NCBI RefSeq assembly: GCF_007004725.1
Contig: NZ_ML660166.1
Coordinates: forward strand, 479,225 to 543,224
Direction of reading: 5' to 3'
Source: Aliikangiella coralliicola
GTDB lineage: Bacteria > Pseudomonadota > Gammaproteobacteria > Enterobacterales > Kangiellaceae
DNA length: 64,000 bases
Part shown: positions 46,249-55,102 of the stretch, in pieces
Layout: the number at the start of each line of letters is the position of its first letter
How positions within the stretch are numbered: the first letter of the stretch is position 1
Program-made: the position numbers and the translations under genes
The notes under the pieces: model-generated
The model's database searches: none
What the model saw: only the letters and a program-made list of their open reading frames with translations
Told to the model about the DNA's origin: nothing

Positions 46249-47262
46249 CTACACCATTTCTTCGCCGCCACCGCCAAGCACAATTTCACCGGCATCGGCC
46301 ATACGTCTGGCCACAGTTAAAATTTCTTTCTGTGCGGCTTCAACTTCGCTTAGTTTAACCGGCCCCATGGCGTCTAAGTCATCACGCATTAATTCTGCCG
46401 CTCGTTTTGACATGTTTTTAAAGATTTTTTCTTTGATATCTTCGTCACAAGCTTTTAATGCAATCACCAGGGTATCGGTAGAAATTTCTCGCAGCAACGC
46501 TTGAATACCTCGATCATCAACGTCGCTTAAATTATCAAATACAAACATCAGGTCTTCAATTTTTTGCGCCAGATCTTCATCCGATTCGCGAATAGAATCC
46601 ATGATTAATGCTTCGTTAGAACCGTCCATAAAATTCATGATGTCAGCCACTTTTTTGACGCCGCCAATCTGTCTGGACTGGGTTGAACCACTACCGGTAA
46701 ATTGTTTTTCCATGATGTCGTTTAATTCCTGCAAAGCATCAGGTTGAACGGCTTCTAATGCAGAAATTCTCAGCGCCAGATCAACACGAACTTTTTCCGG
46801 TAAAATTTGCAAAACTTCTGCCGATTGATCGGGATCGAGATAAGACAAAACAATTGACTGAATTTGCGGATGTTCAAATCGAATCACATCGGCAACAGAA
46901 CGGGCGTCCATCCACTTAAGTGTGTCAAGACCTTTGGTGTTGGCTCCAGCTAAAATTCGATCGATTAGTGCACCGGCCTTGTCGTCACCCAACGCTGATT
47001 TTAAAGTGCTGCGAATATAATCCTCTGTGCCAATTCCAATTCCGGTTTGCTCTTCCACTTTTTCAAGAAACTCGTCGACAACATCTTCAACCGCGCCTTT
47101 ACCGATATTTCTCAGCGAAGCCATTTGCATACCTAGCATCTGAACCTCTTTAGGTCCCATATGCTTAAGTACCTCTGCAGCAGTTTCTTCGCCGAGCGAC
47201 AATAATAAAATAGCCGCTTTGTCCAACCCGGTTAGATTTTGCGCGCTGCTTTCATCTGTCAT
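46249..47262 (-). CDS. fliG: Flagellar motor switch protein FliG
   Basis: A 337-residue rotor protein with an N-terminal FliF-binding domain (LTGLDKAAILLLSLGEETAA), a middle FliM-binding domain containing EHPQ (VIRFEHPQIQSIVLSYL), and a C-terminal torque domain with charged residues (MFVFDNLSDVDDRGIQALLR, KNMSKRAAELMRDDLDAMGP). ATG 47262 is taken as the start. A TTG at 47271 lies three codons upstream. Everything matches the family. Confidence 0.97.
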   Translation of the reverse strand: MTDESSAQNLTGLDKAAILLLSLGEETAAEVLKHMGPKEVQMLGMQMASLRNIGKGAVEDVVDEFLEKVEEQTGIGIGTEDYIRSTLKSALGDDKAGALIDRILAGANTKGLDTLKWMDARSVADVIRFEHPQIQSIVLSYLDPDQSAEVLQILPEKVRVDLALRISALEAVQPDALQELNDIMEKQFTGSGSTQSRQIGGVKKVADIMNFMDGSNEALIMDSIRESDEDLAQKIEDLMFVFDNLSDVDDRGIQALLREISTDTLVIALKACDEDIKEKIFKNMSKRAAELMRDDLDAMGPVKLSEVEAAQKEILTVARRMADAGEIVLGGGGEEMV

Positions 47263-47328
47263 TTTTTTCAACCATCATGTTCATAAAACTTTTCGATCTA
47301 CTATAACCTGTTCGTTTAATTCAACCTG

Positions 47329-49014
47329 TTAACTGTCTTCTTCAATCCAGCTTTTTACCAGCTGAGCAACCAGAGTCGGGTTGTTGCTGACAACACCTTT
47401 GGCCTGCTCTAACTTTTTCACCTCTCCCACGGTCGGCGGTGGTAATTCAAGATTATCATGTCCGGCTAATACAACCTGGTCATCGGCAAGCCCGCCCATT
47501 TCGCCATCAGCACCTGCTATGCCTGACAAATCCAACTCATCACTTTCACCGACACCTGCAGCCCCCGCAGTTGTCGCTGGCACAGTCGATAATCTTCTAA
47601 GTGTCGGCTTTAACACGGCGAAAATCAACACTAAGCCAAGTATCAACCCAATCATTGGCTTTAATAGCGTTTGGAAAAGCTCTTCCTCATAGAACGGCAA
47701 TGGCGCAGGAGCCGGAAGTGTTTCCGCCGCAATAAATGGGAATGATTCAACACTAACCACATCTCCGCGCTGGACACTGAATCCAATCGCTGCCTGAATA
47801 AGGCGACCTATTCGACTCAATTGATCTTGAGCGCGAGAAATCTTCTGGCCTGCATTATTAGGATCATCAACATAATCCAGACCAACGGAAACGCTGATTC
47901 GATTAACAACACCAACTTGCGGAAGAATGTGACTGATGGTTGTATCCAGATCATAATTTCTTTCGGCTTCAACGCGTTTGTTACCACTGGCAGTCGCCTG
48001 TTGATCTTGATTGCCACCAGCCGCGTTAGCAGGAATAACTGATGCCCCTGGTGGTTGGTTTGATAGCGCACCGGGAATACCCGCAGCAGTGCCATCAGTG
48101 CGCGAGTCGTCAATGGTTCTTTCACTACGAATTGCAGGTAGATCAGGATTGAAAGTCTGTAACGTTTGTTCCTTCTGAGTGAAATCCATATCTACGTTCA
48201 CCTGAACGGTATAAGCGCCGGCACCGATAATCGGATTAAGGATCTGCTCAATGCGACTTTTAATATCCTCCTGCCTCTCTTTGACAATATCCAGCTCTTT
48301 CGAAGATTGTCTTTGCGAACGTGACATACTACCTGAATGATACAGTCGACCAAACTGATCGGTGATGGTGACTCGACTTCTTTCTAAATTAGGAATACTA
48401 CCGGAAACCAGGTCAACCATCGCGTCAACCTGTTCGTCCGATAAACTGCCGCGCGAATAGAGATTAAGTAACACCGAAGCACTCGGTTTTTTACGATTTT
48501 TTATAAATGAAGATTCTTTAGGAATAGCCAGGTGAACTTTAACCGCTTTAACGCCGTTAAACTGATTTAAAGTGTTAGTTAATTGCAACTCTTGATTACG
48601 TAATAAACGCGCCTGTTCCAATCGCTGAGACACACCGAAGCCAGAATCTTTTTTCAGGTAAGGATCGTCAGATGTGCCTTCTAACATGATACCTTGAGCA
48701 CCGAGCTCAATTTGAATTCTTTTGTAACGACTTTGGGGAATTAAAATGCGGCCGGTGGAGTCAACACGATAATCAATACTCTGTTGTTCCAGATAGTTGA
48801 TTACATCCATCGATGCTTCGGGTGGCAGCGAACTTAATGGTCTCATTGGAGGTTCTTTTGACCACAGCGCAATGAAAACGCCTAACGCGATTGCTGCTGC
48901 AATGGCAACCAGAATGCCCACCTGTTTCAGTGGAGCAAGACTGGTCATTCCCGGCAAAATTCCCGGTGGTGATGAATCGACCTCAACCAACTCTGTTGAC
49001 GCTACCTCAGCCAC
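47329..49014 (-). CDS. fliF: Flagellar MS-ring protein FliF
   Basis: A 561-residue protein with a membrane helix near 30-50 (QVGILVAIAAAIALGVFIAL), periplasmic ring-building domains (EQARLLRNQELQLTNTLNQF, KAVKVHLAIPKESSF), a Gly/Ala-rich loop at about 285-345, a second membrane helix near 450-470 (PMIGLILGLVLIFAVLKP) and a C-terminal FliG-binding tail. It is the first structure of the basal body to assemble. It lies between fliE and fliG. Confidence 0.97.
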   Translation of the reverse strand: MAEVASTELVEVDSSPPGILPGMTSLAPLKQVGILVAIAAAIALGVFIALWSKEPPMRPLSSLPPEASMDVINYLEQQSIDYRVDSTGRILIPQSRYKRIQIELGAQGIMLEGTSDDPYLKKDSGFGVSQRLEQARLLRNQELQLTNTLNQFNGVKAVKVHLAIPKESSFIKNRKKPSASVLLNLYSRGSLSDEQVDAMVDLVSGSIPNLERSRVTITDQFGRLYHSGSMSRSQRQSSKELDIVKERQEDIKSRIEQILNPIIGAGAYTVQVNVDMDFTQKEQTLQTFNPDLPAIRSERTIDDSRTDGTAAGIPGALSNQPPGASVIPANAAGGNQDQQATASGNKRVEAERNYDLDTTISHILPQVGVVNRISVSVGLDYVDDPNNAGQKISRAQDQLSRIGRLIQAAIGFSVQRGDVVSVESFPFIAAETLPAPAPLPFYEEELFQTLLKPMIGLILGLVLIFAVLKPTLRRLSTVPATTAGAAGVGESDELDLSGIAGADGEMGGLADDQVVLAGHDNLELPPPTVGEVKKLEQAKGVVSNNPTLVAQLVKSWIEEDS

Positions 49015-49053
49015 TTTTACTCCTGATTAAATGTTTTGATAACATACCCAATT

Positions 49054-49120
49054 AATTATGAATTATGAGTTATGAATTATTAATTTCCAACTCATAACTC
49101 ATAACTCATAATTCATAATT
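49054..49120. repeat. AT-rich inverted repeat with 22-bp perfect arms between fliE and fliF
   Basis: Positions 49054-49075 pair exactly with 49099-49120, around a 23-nt loop. The arms are built from iterations of AATTATGA and TCATAACTCA. A shorter relative occurs between flhA and flhB. It could stall or attenuate transcription from fliE into fliF. Confidence 0.7.
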
Positions 49121-49136
49121 GATAATCATTAACCCG

Positions 49137-49478
49137 TCAAATCGGCATATTCATAATATCCTGATAAGCCGACACAACCCTGTTTCTCACTTGAACTGTC
49201 GCCTGAAAAGCAACCGACGCTTTTTGCGAAGCAATCACCGCTTTTACCAGGCTAGCACCACCATCGCCGGCTTCAACCTGGCGTGCAGCTTGACCTGATT
49301 CCATTTGGTATTGGTTGACAGTATTAACCGCTTTAGTCAATAAATCGCCAAATGCAGCATTATCGCCGTTCGTGGCTCCTGCAACTTTCTGAGCAGGTTG
49401 ATTACCACCCGCCTTAGCCATTTCACCGAGTTTTTGCATTTGTGCGAGTAAATCATTCTGGTTTAATCCGGCTTTCAT
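49137..49478 (-). CDS. fliE: Flagellar hook-basal body protein FliE
   Basis: A 113-residue protein with the C-terminal FliE signature (QVEAGDGGASLVKAVIASQK, VQVRNRVVSAYQDIMNMPI). It joins the MS-ring to the rod. The start directly abuts the fleR stop and has a GAGGAG ribosome site, so it can be translated from the fleSR transcript. An internal promoter in fleR is possible but was not identified. Confidence 0.95.
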   Translation of the reverse strand: MKAGLNQNDLLAQMQKLGEMAKAGGNQPAQKVAGATNGDNAAFGDLLTKAVNTVNQYQMESGQAARQVEAGDGGASLVKAVIASQKASVAFQATVQVRNRVVSAYQDIMNMPI

Positions 49479-50831
49479 TTATCGCGCTCCTCTCGATGGA
49501 ATTTCATAACCAAGCTCTCTCATTCTGGCTAACTTATAACGGAGAGTGCGAGGACTGATCCCCAAGCCTTCCGCAACATCTTTTTTCTTACCATTGTGTT
49601 TTTCGAGCGCTTCAATGATTAACTGAAATTCGTGATGCTGCATGTGATTCACCAACTGGCTTTCACCGTCATTTCTCATCACATTATCAGCACCGCCCAA
49701 CTCTCCGTTGATTTCATTTTCAAACTGAATGTCATCGGCAGTGACGATACTTTCGTTAGCAAGCACAGCGACCCTCTGAACCAGGTTGTCAAGCTCCCGT
49801 ACATTGCCTGGCCACGAATAAGCAACCAGCTTAGCTTTAGCTTCATTGGACAGAGACAGTCCGCCGCGAGACTGCACAAATTCATTATTTTCCAGCATGG
49901 ATTCAGTTAAAGGAATAATGTCGCTTGGCCGATCTTTTAATGCCAGGCAACGTATAGGAAAAACATTGAGCCGATAATAAAGATCTTCACGAAATTGATT
50001 ATCAGCAACTTCTTGTTTGAGGTCTCGGTTAGTTGTCGCGATAATCCTTACATCGAGTTTAATTGTTTTTTTACCGCCAATTCGCTCGACTTCTTTCTCT
50101 TGAATAACACGTAGTAATTTTGCCTGTAACGCCAAATCCATTTCTGAAATTTCGTCTAACAACAGCGTACCTTTTTGTGCTTGTTCAAATTTTCCAGCAC
50201 ACGCTTGATGTGCACCTGTAAAAGCACCTTTCTCATAGCCAAACAATGTGGCCTCCAACATATTCTCGGGGATCGCTGCACAATTGATTGCCACAAACGG
50301 ATGATCTTTTCGAGTCGAATTTAAGTGAACGAATCGCGCCATAACTTCTTTACCTGCACCGCTTGGGCCAGATAACAGCACGTTTGATTCTGTTTGTGCA
50401 ATTTTTTCGGCAAACTCAAACAATTTTTTACTGACCGGATCGGCAACAATAATTTCTGAATGTTTTTTCTTGGGTAGATAGTTTTCAATGAGTTCAGTTA
50501 AGCGACTGGCTTCAAATGGTTTTTGCAAATAATCACAGGCGCCTAATCGCATTGCTTCCACCGCATCGCTAATTTCGCCATAGGCGGTCATTAAGATCAC
50601 CGGCATATTGGATTTTTTGCGGCGTAGATTTTTTAATAGGTCAATACCACTCATGTCACCCATTTGAATATCGGTTACCACCATATCCGGCAAACGTTCT
50701 TCATTTAAGATACTCAGTGCACTCTCTGCGCTGTCGGCAGCAGTCGTTTGATAGCCACTGATTTTTAAACTGGCCATCAAAGCATTTCTTAAAGCATGAT
50801 CGTCTTCGACGATGAGTACACTAGAATTCAT
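49479..50831 (-). CDS. fleR: Sigma-54 response regulator FleR (FlrC)
   Basis: A protein of about 450 residues with a receiver domain (phospho-acceptor Asp54 in VVTDIQMGDMSG), an AAA+ domain with Walker A-type LSGPSGAGKEVMARF and the sigma-54 contact loop GAFTGA, and a C-terminal Fis-type helix-turn-helix (KKDVAEGLGISPRTLRYKL). It activates class III genes for the basal body and hook. ATG 50831, with GGAGG upstream, overlaps the end of fleS by 11 bp. The frame's upstream extension to 50855 lacks a good start. Confidence 0.96.
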   Translation of the reverse strand: MNSSVLIVEDDHALRNALMASLKISGYQTTAADSAESALSILNEERLPDMVVTDIQMGDMSGIDLLKNLRRKKSNMPVILMTAYGEISDAVEAMRLGACDYLQKPFEASRLTELIENYLPKKKHSEIIVADPVSKKLFEFAEKIAQTESNVLLSGPSGAGKEVMARFVHLNSTRKDHPFVAINCAAIPENMLEATLFGYEKGAFTGAHQACAGKFEQAQKGTLLLDEISEMDLALQAKLLRVIQEKEVERIGGKKTIKLDVRIIATTNRDLKQEVADNQFREDLYYRLNVFPIRCLALKDRPSDIIPLTESMLENNEFVQSRGGLSLSNEAKAKLVAYSWPGNVRELDNLVQRVAVLANESIVTADDIQFENEINGELGGADNVMRNDGESQLVNHMQHHEFQLIIEALEKHNGKKKDVAEGLGISPRTLRYKLARMRELGYEIPSRGAR

Positions 50832-52113
50832 GAACTTCCTCCTGCAAATTTTCAACCAGCGACATTTTATTTCTCGACGCTTTTATTAAAGGAAATGTCA
50901 GTTCAAATACTGTTCCCCTATTTGGTTGAGACTCAACGCGAATTTTTCCACCATGATCAATCACAACCCCGTGAACGATTGCCAGGCCAAGTCCATTGCC
51001 ATTTTTTTTATCGGTGAAAAAGGGATCGAATATTTGCTCAATTTTTTCACTTTCAATGCCTTTTCCATTATCGGACACTGTAATTGTTAAGCGTTCCGCT
51101 ACTGAAAATGCGATTTTTATCTGCGGGTTTTCTACCTGACTACAAGCATGATAGGCATTATCGATTAGATTCATCAGGGCACCAATCATCGCGTCTTGAT
51201 CAAACAACGCCAACTTGTTGTCACCCGTTTTTTGTTGTGTGAAAGTTAAATCGATGGCGACTGGAAAGTCTTGCAACAGTAATTTTATTTTGTTGAAAAA
51301 GTGAGTCGGTAAAAATTCTGACTTTTGCTTTCTTTCGCCTTTGACAAAATTTAACATGTCATTAATTTGACGTTCCATATAGTGCAGTCTTTCCACCAAA
51401 TGACAGCTAAACTCTTTTTTCATTTCATCTGCCAATGAATCACTTTTTAAATGTGATCCATACAAAATAGCGGCGGACAACGGCGTACGTATCTGGTGTG
51501 CCAAAAACGCGACCATTTTTCCCATACTTGATAATTTTTGCTGTTGGCTTAATTCCGCTTGAAGTTTTCTCGTTTTAGTTAAATCAGTCAGTACGATTAG
51601 CTGGCCTGGCTCGGTATTCAGTGCTTTCGTTTCTATATGAATTTTTCGGCCATCTTTAAGAGATATTTGGTGTCCGTCATCGGCCTGTGGTTTAAATGCT
51701 CGGTTAATAACCGTCACCCATAATTCACCTAACAATGGTCTTCCTAAAATATCGACAGCCATTGCATTACAGTCTTTTACAGCACCCAGTCCATCTAACA
51801 CAACCACGCCCGCCGGCATAATTGCCAGCAAGTTTTGTAATCGATCCGATAGCAACGCTTTTTCACTCAGTAGTTGTTGTTTTTCTTCAAGAACAGTTTT
51901 TTTCTTGGCCGTTTCACTTTGCAATTGCCCTGCAAGTTTTTCGACTTGTCCTTCAAGATTCTGATAAGAATGAACAAAAGATTTCGATAGTCGATTGAGT
52001 TCGGACATCACCGACTCTAGCTGTGCACTATCGTTATTATTAATTGAGTTAACATCACAAAAATCTGAACTGCTATTTGGTGCTGATGATAATTTGCTAC
52101 TGGCTTGTGGCAT
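50821..52113 (-). CDS. fleS: Sensor histidine kinase FleS (FlrB)
   Basis: A soluble kinase of about 430 residues without membrane segments. It has a coiled coil at about 35-85, a PAS domain (IMPAGVVVLDGLGAVKDCNA), a HisKA domain with the phospho-His in FLAHQIRTPLSAAI, and a GHKL ATPase with NLIDNAYHA, SDNGKGIE and NGLGLAIVHG. It phosphorylates FleR in response to an internal assembly cue. ATG 52113 is preceded by GAGG. The upstream in-frame start at 52143 is less likely. Confidence 0.95.
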   Translation of the reverse strand: MPQASSKLSSAPNSSSDFCDVNSINNNDSAQLESVMSELNRLSKSFVHSYQNLEGQVEKLAGQLQSETAKKKTVLEEKQQLLSEKALLSDRLQNLLAIMPAGVVVLDGLGAVKDCNAMAVDILGRPLLGELWVTVINRAFKPQADDGHQISLKDGRKIHIETKALNTEPGQLIVLTDLTKTRKLQAELSQQQKLSSMGKMVAFLAHQIRTPLSAAILYGSHLKSDSLADEMKKEFSCHLVERLHYMERQINDMLNFVKGERKQKSEFLPTHFFNKIKLLLQDFPVAIDLTFTQQKTGDNKLALFDQDAMIGALMNLIDNAYHACSQVENPQIKIAFSVAERLTITVSDNGKGIESEKIEQIFDPFFTDKKNGNGLGLAIVHGVVIDHGGKIRVESQPNRGTVFELTFPLIKASRNKMSLVENLQEEVHEF

Positions 52114-52177
52114 TACAACCTCGCTCTTTTCGTACAGCGTCAATAAATTAACTAACTGAGATTACTCGTAGAACTAG

Positions 52178-52194
52178 AGCAAATTGCGTGCCTA
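52178..52194 (-). promoter_or_regulatory. Sigma-54 promoter of fleSR
   Basis: The minus strand reads TAGGCACGCAATTTGCT, which matches the -24/-12 consensus at GGCACG and TTGCT with exact spacing. The predicted start is near 52167, about 54 nt ahead of fleS. FleQ, encoded next door, is the expected activator. Confidence 0.75.
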
Positions 52195-52280
52195 TTTTAT
52201 TTTATCTTTTAATTCAAACAGTTAAGTTTTTTTTCAGAAAATATTTTTGAGAGTGTCAATTTACTGTCTTCTTTAAAATA

Positions 52281-52548
52281 GGTTAACCTGGTATTTGAGT
52301 ATGGTGAAATCTTTGGGAGATCTCTCGACTGCGCTCGAGATGACAGCGTGAGGTTTCTATCAATAGAACTATTTTCCGCCTTGTCTCATTGTCATCTCGA
52401 CCAACGTGGAGAGATCTCCTACAGACATTTGAAAACTATCAACTTTCATTAGGCCACAACTGAGAATGGCTCTTTAAAACTGGTTAATCTTAATATTTGA
52501 GTATGGTGAAACCTTTAGGAGATCTCTCCGCTACGGTCGAGATGACAG
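52281..52548. repeat. Repeats in the fleQ-fleS gap
   Basis: Two direct copies of about 66 bp (52281-52346 and 52482-52548) share TTTGAGTATGGTGAAA and GGAGATCTCTC, and both end in TCGAGATGACAG. An inverted partial copy (52391-52426) lies between them. Each can fold into a hairpin through GAGATCTC-type arms. The 542-bp gap otherwise holds only the sigma-54 promoter. Confidence 0.65.
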
Positions 52549-52655
52549 TGAGTAGTTCTTGCCTAGGATTGTTTTTCAAATAGGTTTAACTGCCATCCCA
52601 ACAAATGTGGAGTGACTGTTTCGGTTTGCAGACGGTTTAGAAAGTTGTCAGCTTT

Positions 52656-54107
52656 TTAACTCGCTTTTTGAAGATCATATTTGCGCATTTTCTCAACCAG
52701 GGTAGTACGACGCATCCCCAATCGTTTTGCTGCTCGCGCTACGACCCAGTCTTCTTCTGCGAGTGCTTGTTCAATGTAAGAAATTTCCAGCTTGGCAACA
52801 AACTCTTTTAAATTAACGCCATTTTCCGGCAAACTGGTTAGTGGGGTTACCGGTGCTGTTGTAGATGCAGCTAACTCATCTTGTTGCTCAGATTGGCGAC
52901 GATCTCCAAGTTCCGGTTGGGGATAAGCGTCAATGCCATCGTTGTGTTGATATTCAGATGGCAAGTCTTTTAAATCAACCACGCCATAGGGATATAAAAT
53001 GCACAGTCTTTCAATCAGGTTCGCGAGCTCGCGCACATTACCTGGCCATGCACATTGAATCAGCGATTGAACGGCATTAGGACTTAACCTGACCGAACCT
53101 CGTTTGTCATTTTCTAACCGCGCTACCAACTCATTAATCAATAGCGGAATATCATCTGCTCTATGACGCAACGCCGGCATTTCAATGGGAAAAACATTCA
53201 AACGATAAAATAGATCTTCTCGAAAACGATTTTCTTTAACTTCGGTTTCCAGCTTTCGGTGAGTGGCGGCAATGATGCGCACATCGGTTTCAATCGGCTG
53301 ACTGCTGCCCACTCTTTCAAAAGTTCTTTCCTGTAAAACACGGAGTAGCTTAACTTGCATCGGTAAAGGCATATCGCCAATTTCATCAAGGAAAATGGTG
53401 CCGCCTTGGGCTAGTTCGAAACGGCCTTTTCTCGCCGTTAATGCACCGGTAAAAGCGCCTTTTTCATGACCGAATAATTCGCTCTCCAGTAATTCGGCGG
53501 GAATAGCACCACAATTGATAGGTACAAAAGGCTTGTCAGAGCGATTGGATAAATAATGCAGGTTTCGGGCGGCTACTTCTTTACCGGTTCCCGACTCACC
53601 CAGGATAAGCACACTCGCATTGGTTTCCGCCACCTGTTCAATTAGTCGTCTGATCCCTTGCATGGCGTTACTTCGCCCTACCATACTTCGGAACAACTCA
53701 AGGGATTTATTGTGATCGGAAAAAGCGTGTTGGTTATCGCGGCAATATTGGCAGGAATGGATAGCTTCTAAAACTTCATTTTGTCGCAACGGCCAACTGA
53801 TACGTCCAACAATTTGTTGCGATAGTTGATTAGAAATATCACCAGACATCGCAATATCATCAAGCAATAAAACCGGCATGGTTTTATCTGCTGCAATAAT
53901 TTCACTGATTATTGTGGATACGTCTGAATAGCTCTTCAACTGACCGAGTAAAACGCCAATGTAATGTTCAGAGTCTTTCAAATGCTTTTGCCAGTCATCG
54001 CTACCTGTTTCCTGGCAAGACTCACCGATAAAATCGAGAATTGTGATCAAGTCATGACAACGCTCTCGGTCATCATCAATGATTAACAGCTTCTTATTCT
54101 CCACCAT
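52656..54107 (-). CDS. fleQ: Flagellar master regulator FleQ (FlrA)
   Basis: A 483-residue enhancer-binding protein. The N-terminal receiver-like domain keeps IDDD but has no Asp at the phosphorylation position ([11 protein letters not shown]), as is typical of FleQ. The AAA+ domain has [15 protein letters not shown] and [11 protein letters not shown]. The C-terminal helix-turn-helix reads [20 protein letters not shown]. It activates sigma-54 flagellar promoters and in Pseudomonas responds to cyclic di-GMP and FleN. FleN/FlhG is encoded at 13768. It stands alone upstream of fleSR. Confidence 0.96.
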   Translation of the reverse strand: MVENKKLLIIDDDRERCHDLITILDFIGESCQETGSDDWQKHLKDSEHYIGVLLGQLKSYSDVSTIISEIIAADKTMPVLLLDDIAMSGDISNQLSQQIVGRISWPLRQNEVLEAIHSCQYCRDNQHAFSDHNKSLELFRSMVGRSNAMQGIRRLIEQVAETNASVLILGESGTGKEVAARNLHYLSNRSDKPFVPINCGAIPAELLESELFGHEKGAFTGALTARKGRFELAQGGTIFLDEIGDMPLPMQVKLLRVLQERTFERVGSSQPIETDVRIIAATHRKLETEVKENRFREDLFYRLNVFPIEMPALRHRADDIPLLINELVARLENDKRGSVRLSPNAVQSLIQCAWPGNVRELANLIERLCILYPYGVVDLKDLPSEYQHNDGIDAYPQPELGDRRQSEQQDELAASTTAPVTPLTSLPENGVNLKEFVAKLEISYIEQALAEEDWVVARAAKRLGMRRTTLVEKMRKYDLQKAS

Positions 54108-54202
54108 CTAACTTTCCTTATCACCCCAATCGTGTGCAACTAATCTGTATAAGAAATAATCGAAGAAATATTTATATATGTTGATTTGTGAGTCTAGTTC
54201 TA

Positions 54203-54231
54203 TTTCTAGTAAAGGAAAACCAGTTTGTCAA
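54203..54231 (-). promoter_or_regulatory. Possible sigma-70 promoter of fleQ
   Basis: The minus strand has a consensus -35 TTGACA (54226-54231), 17 bases, then TAGAAA as a weak -10. The start would lie about 90 bp upstream of the fleQ ATG. An alternative AT-rich -10 (TATAAAT) lies closer to the gene. Confidence 0.4.
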
Positions 54232-54490
54232 AGTTTTGTCATTAATTCATCAAAAGTGTCAAAAAATAACCAATTCGCTATTTCCCTTCGCCATATTAAT
54301 AAGCCCTGATTATATCAAAACATTGTTTGAATCAGAGTTTGTCGATCTTTATCTGCCCACCAAAAAAGCAGAATTTTAAATAATATGTGGCACTACCGAT
54401 ACAAAAGAAGTGATTTACTCTCCTGAAAATGAAAAATTCAATAATATTGAATTTCTACAATCTATTTAGTTTATTTAAATGAAATTGTTT

Positions 54491-54515
54491 AACCGGAATT
54501 TGGGATAAGCACAGG
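54491..54515 (+). repeat. Copy of the dispersed AACC...GGGATAAG repeat
   Basis: AACCGGAATTTGGGATAAGC matches the repeat family clustered at 437-1003. The surrounding 54232-54670 contains no gene. It holds two partial repeats around GACAGTCT and a small hairpin GGCAAA-AC-TTTGCC (54613-54626). Confidence 0.5.
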
Positions 54516-54674
54516 GAATGAAAAATCATTAAACAGACAGTCTCGTCAAAAATCGTCTGGTCAAACATCAAGTAAGTAGAAACATCAATAAGTAGACAGT
54601 CTGTTCAAAGGTGGCAAAACTTTGCCTTTTCTAAGTGGCAACTCGTTTGCCGCAATTTCAGAGTAAAAATGACA

Positions 54675-54910
54675 GAAAAAGAAAAGGGGTCGATATTCGA
54701 CCCCTTACCGTACGACTGAAGTTATGTGCAAAGTGGCTGTTCTCAGCAACCACATGCCCAAAATCTTCGCGCTCTAGCCCTTGAAATAAGCTGTTCTCAG
54801 CAACTTACCCCTTAAACTACAGCAGTGTTCCGAGGAACATAACCGAACATAAGCATCAGGAGAATTTATCATGGGTAATGATTTAATTTACTAATATCTA
54901 CGTTGGTTGT
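54675..54910 (-). ncRNA. Candidate sigma-54-dependent small RNA
   Basis: A transcript of about 235 nt is predicted between the sigma-54 site at 54920-54936 and the terminator at 54684-54706. It would contain a hairpin TGTTCC-TC-GGAACA and two copies of GTTGCTGAGAACAGC (54790-54804 and 54736-54750). Each copy is a stem-loop GCTG-AGAA-CAGC. No convincing open reading frame is present (a 32-codon frame lacks a ribosome site). I do not recognise the RNA family. It lies between fleQ and an acetolactate-synthase-like gene. Confidence 0.5.
54684..54706 (-). terminator. Strong intrinsic terminator
   Basis: A perfect 10-bp stem, AAGGGGTCGA paired with TCGACCCCTT around a 3-nt loop, is followed on the minus strand by a T-rich tract TTTTCTTTTTCTG. 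The orientation points to a minus-strand transcript from 54700-54940. Confidence 0.8.
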
Positions 54911-54919
54911 GTATATAAA

Positions 54920-54936
54920 AGCAAAGGGTGTGCCAA
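54920..54936 (-). promoter_or_regulatory. Sigma-54 promoter in front of the candidate small RNA
   Basis: The minus strand reads TTGGCACACCCTTTGCT. TGGCAC and TTGCT are consensus, and the GG-to-GC spacing is exactly 10. No coding gene follows before the terminator at 54684. Confidence 0.65.
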
Positions 54937-54990
54937 TTTTGAACAACAGATGAAAGCGGCAACAATGTTTTAATGTCTCGATAAAATTAA

Positions 54991-55032
54991 ATACCTAACC
55001 TGAACTCTTTTCCCGGAATTCAGATTAGGTAT
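54991..55032 (-). terminator. Terminator-like hairpin after the TPP enzyme
   Basis: Arms of 14 bp (54991-55004 and 55019-55032) pair with a single G-U wobble in the minus-strand RNA, followed by TTTAATTTTAT. It sits about 70 bp past the stop of the upstream enzyme gene and is itself built from the AACCTGAA repeat motif. Confidence 0.55.
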
Positions 55033-55102
55033 ATCGGTATTGTTATTTCGCTTCGCGGTAATTTTATTGATAAGGCATTTCACCAAGAAAGGTATACCGC
55101 TC

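Noticed and set aside
54789..54887. 32-codon minus-strand frame inside the candidate small RNA
   Set aside because: No ribosome site precedes its ATG, and the hairpins run through it. The region is better read as non-coding.
54874..54897. Seven-codon plus-strand frame MGNDLIY behind an AGGAG site
   Set aside because: It is too short and isolated, and lies on the opposite strand to the promoter and terminator that define the transcript there. It could be chance.
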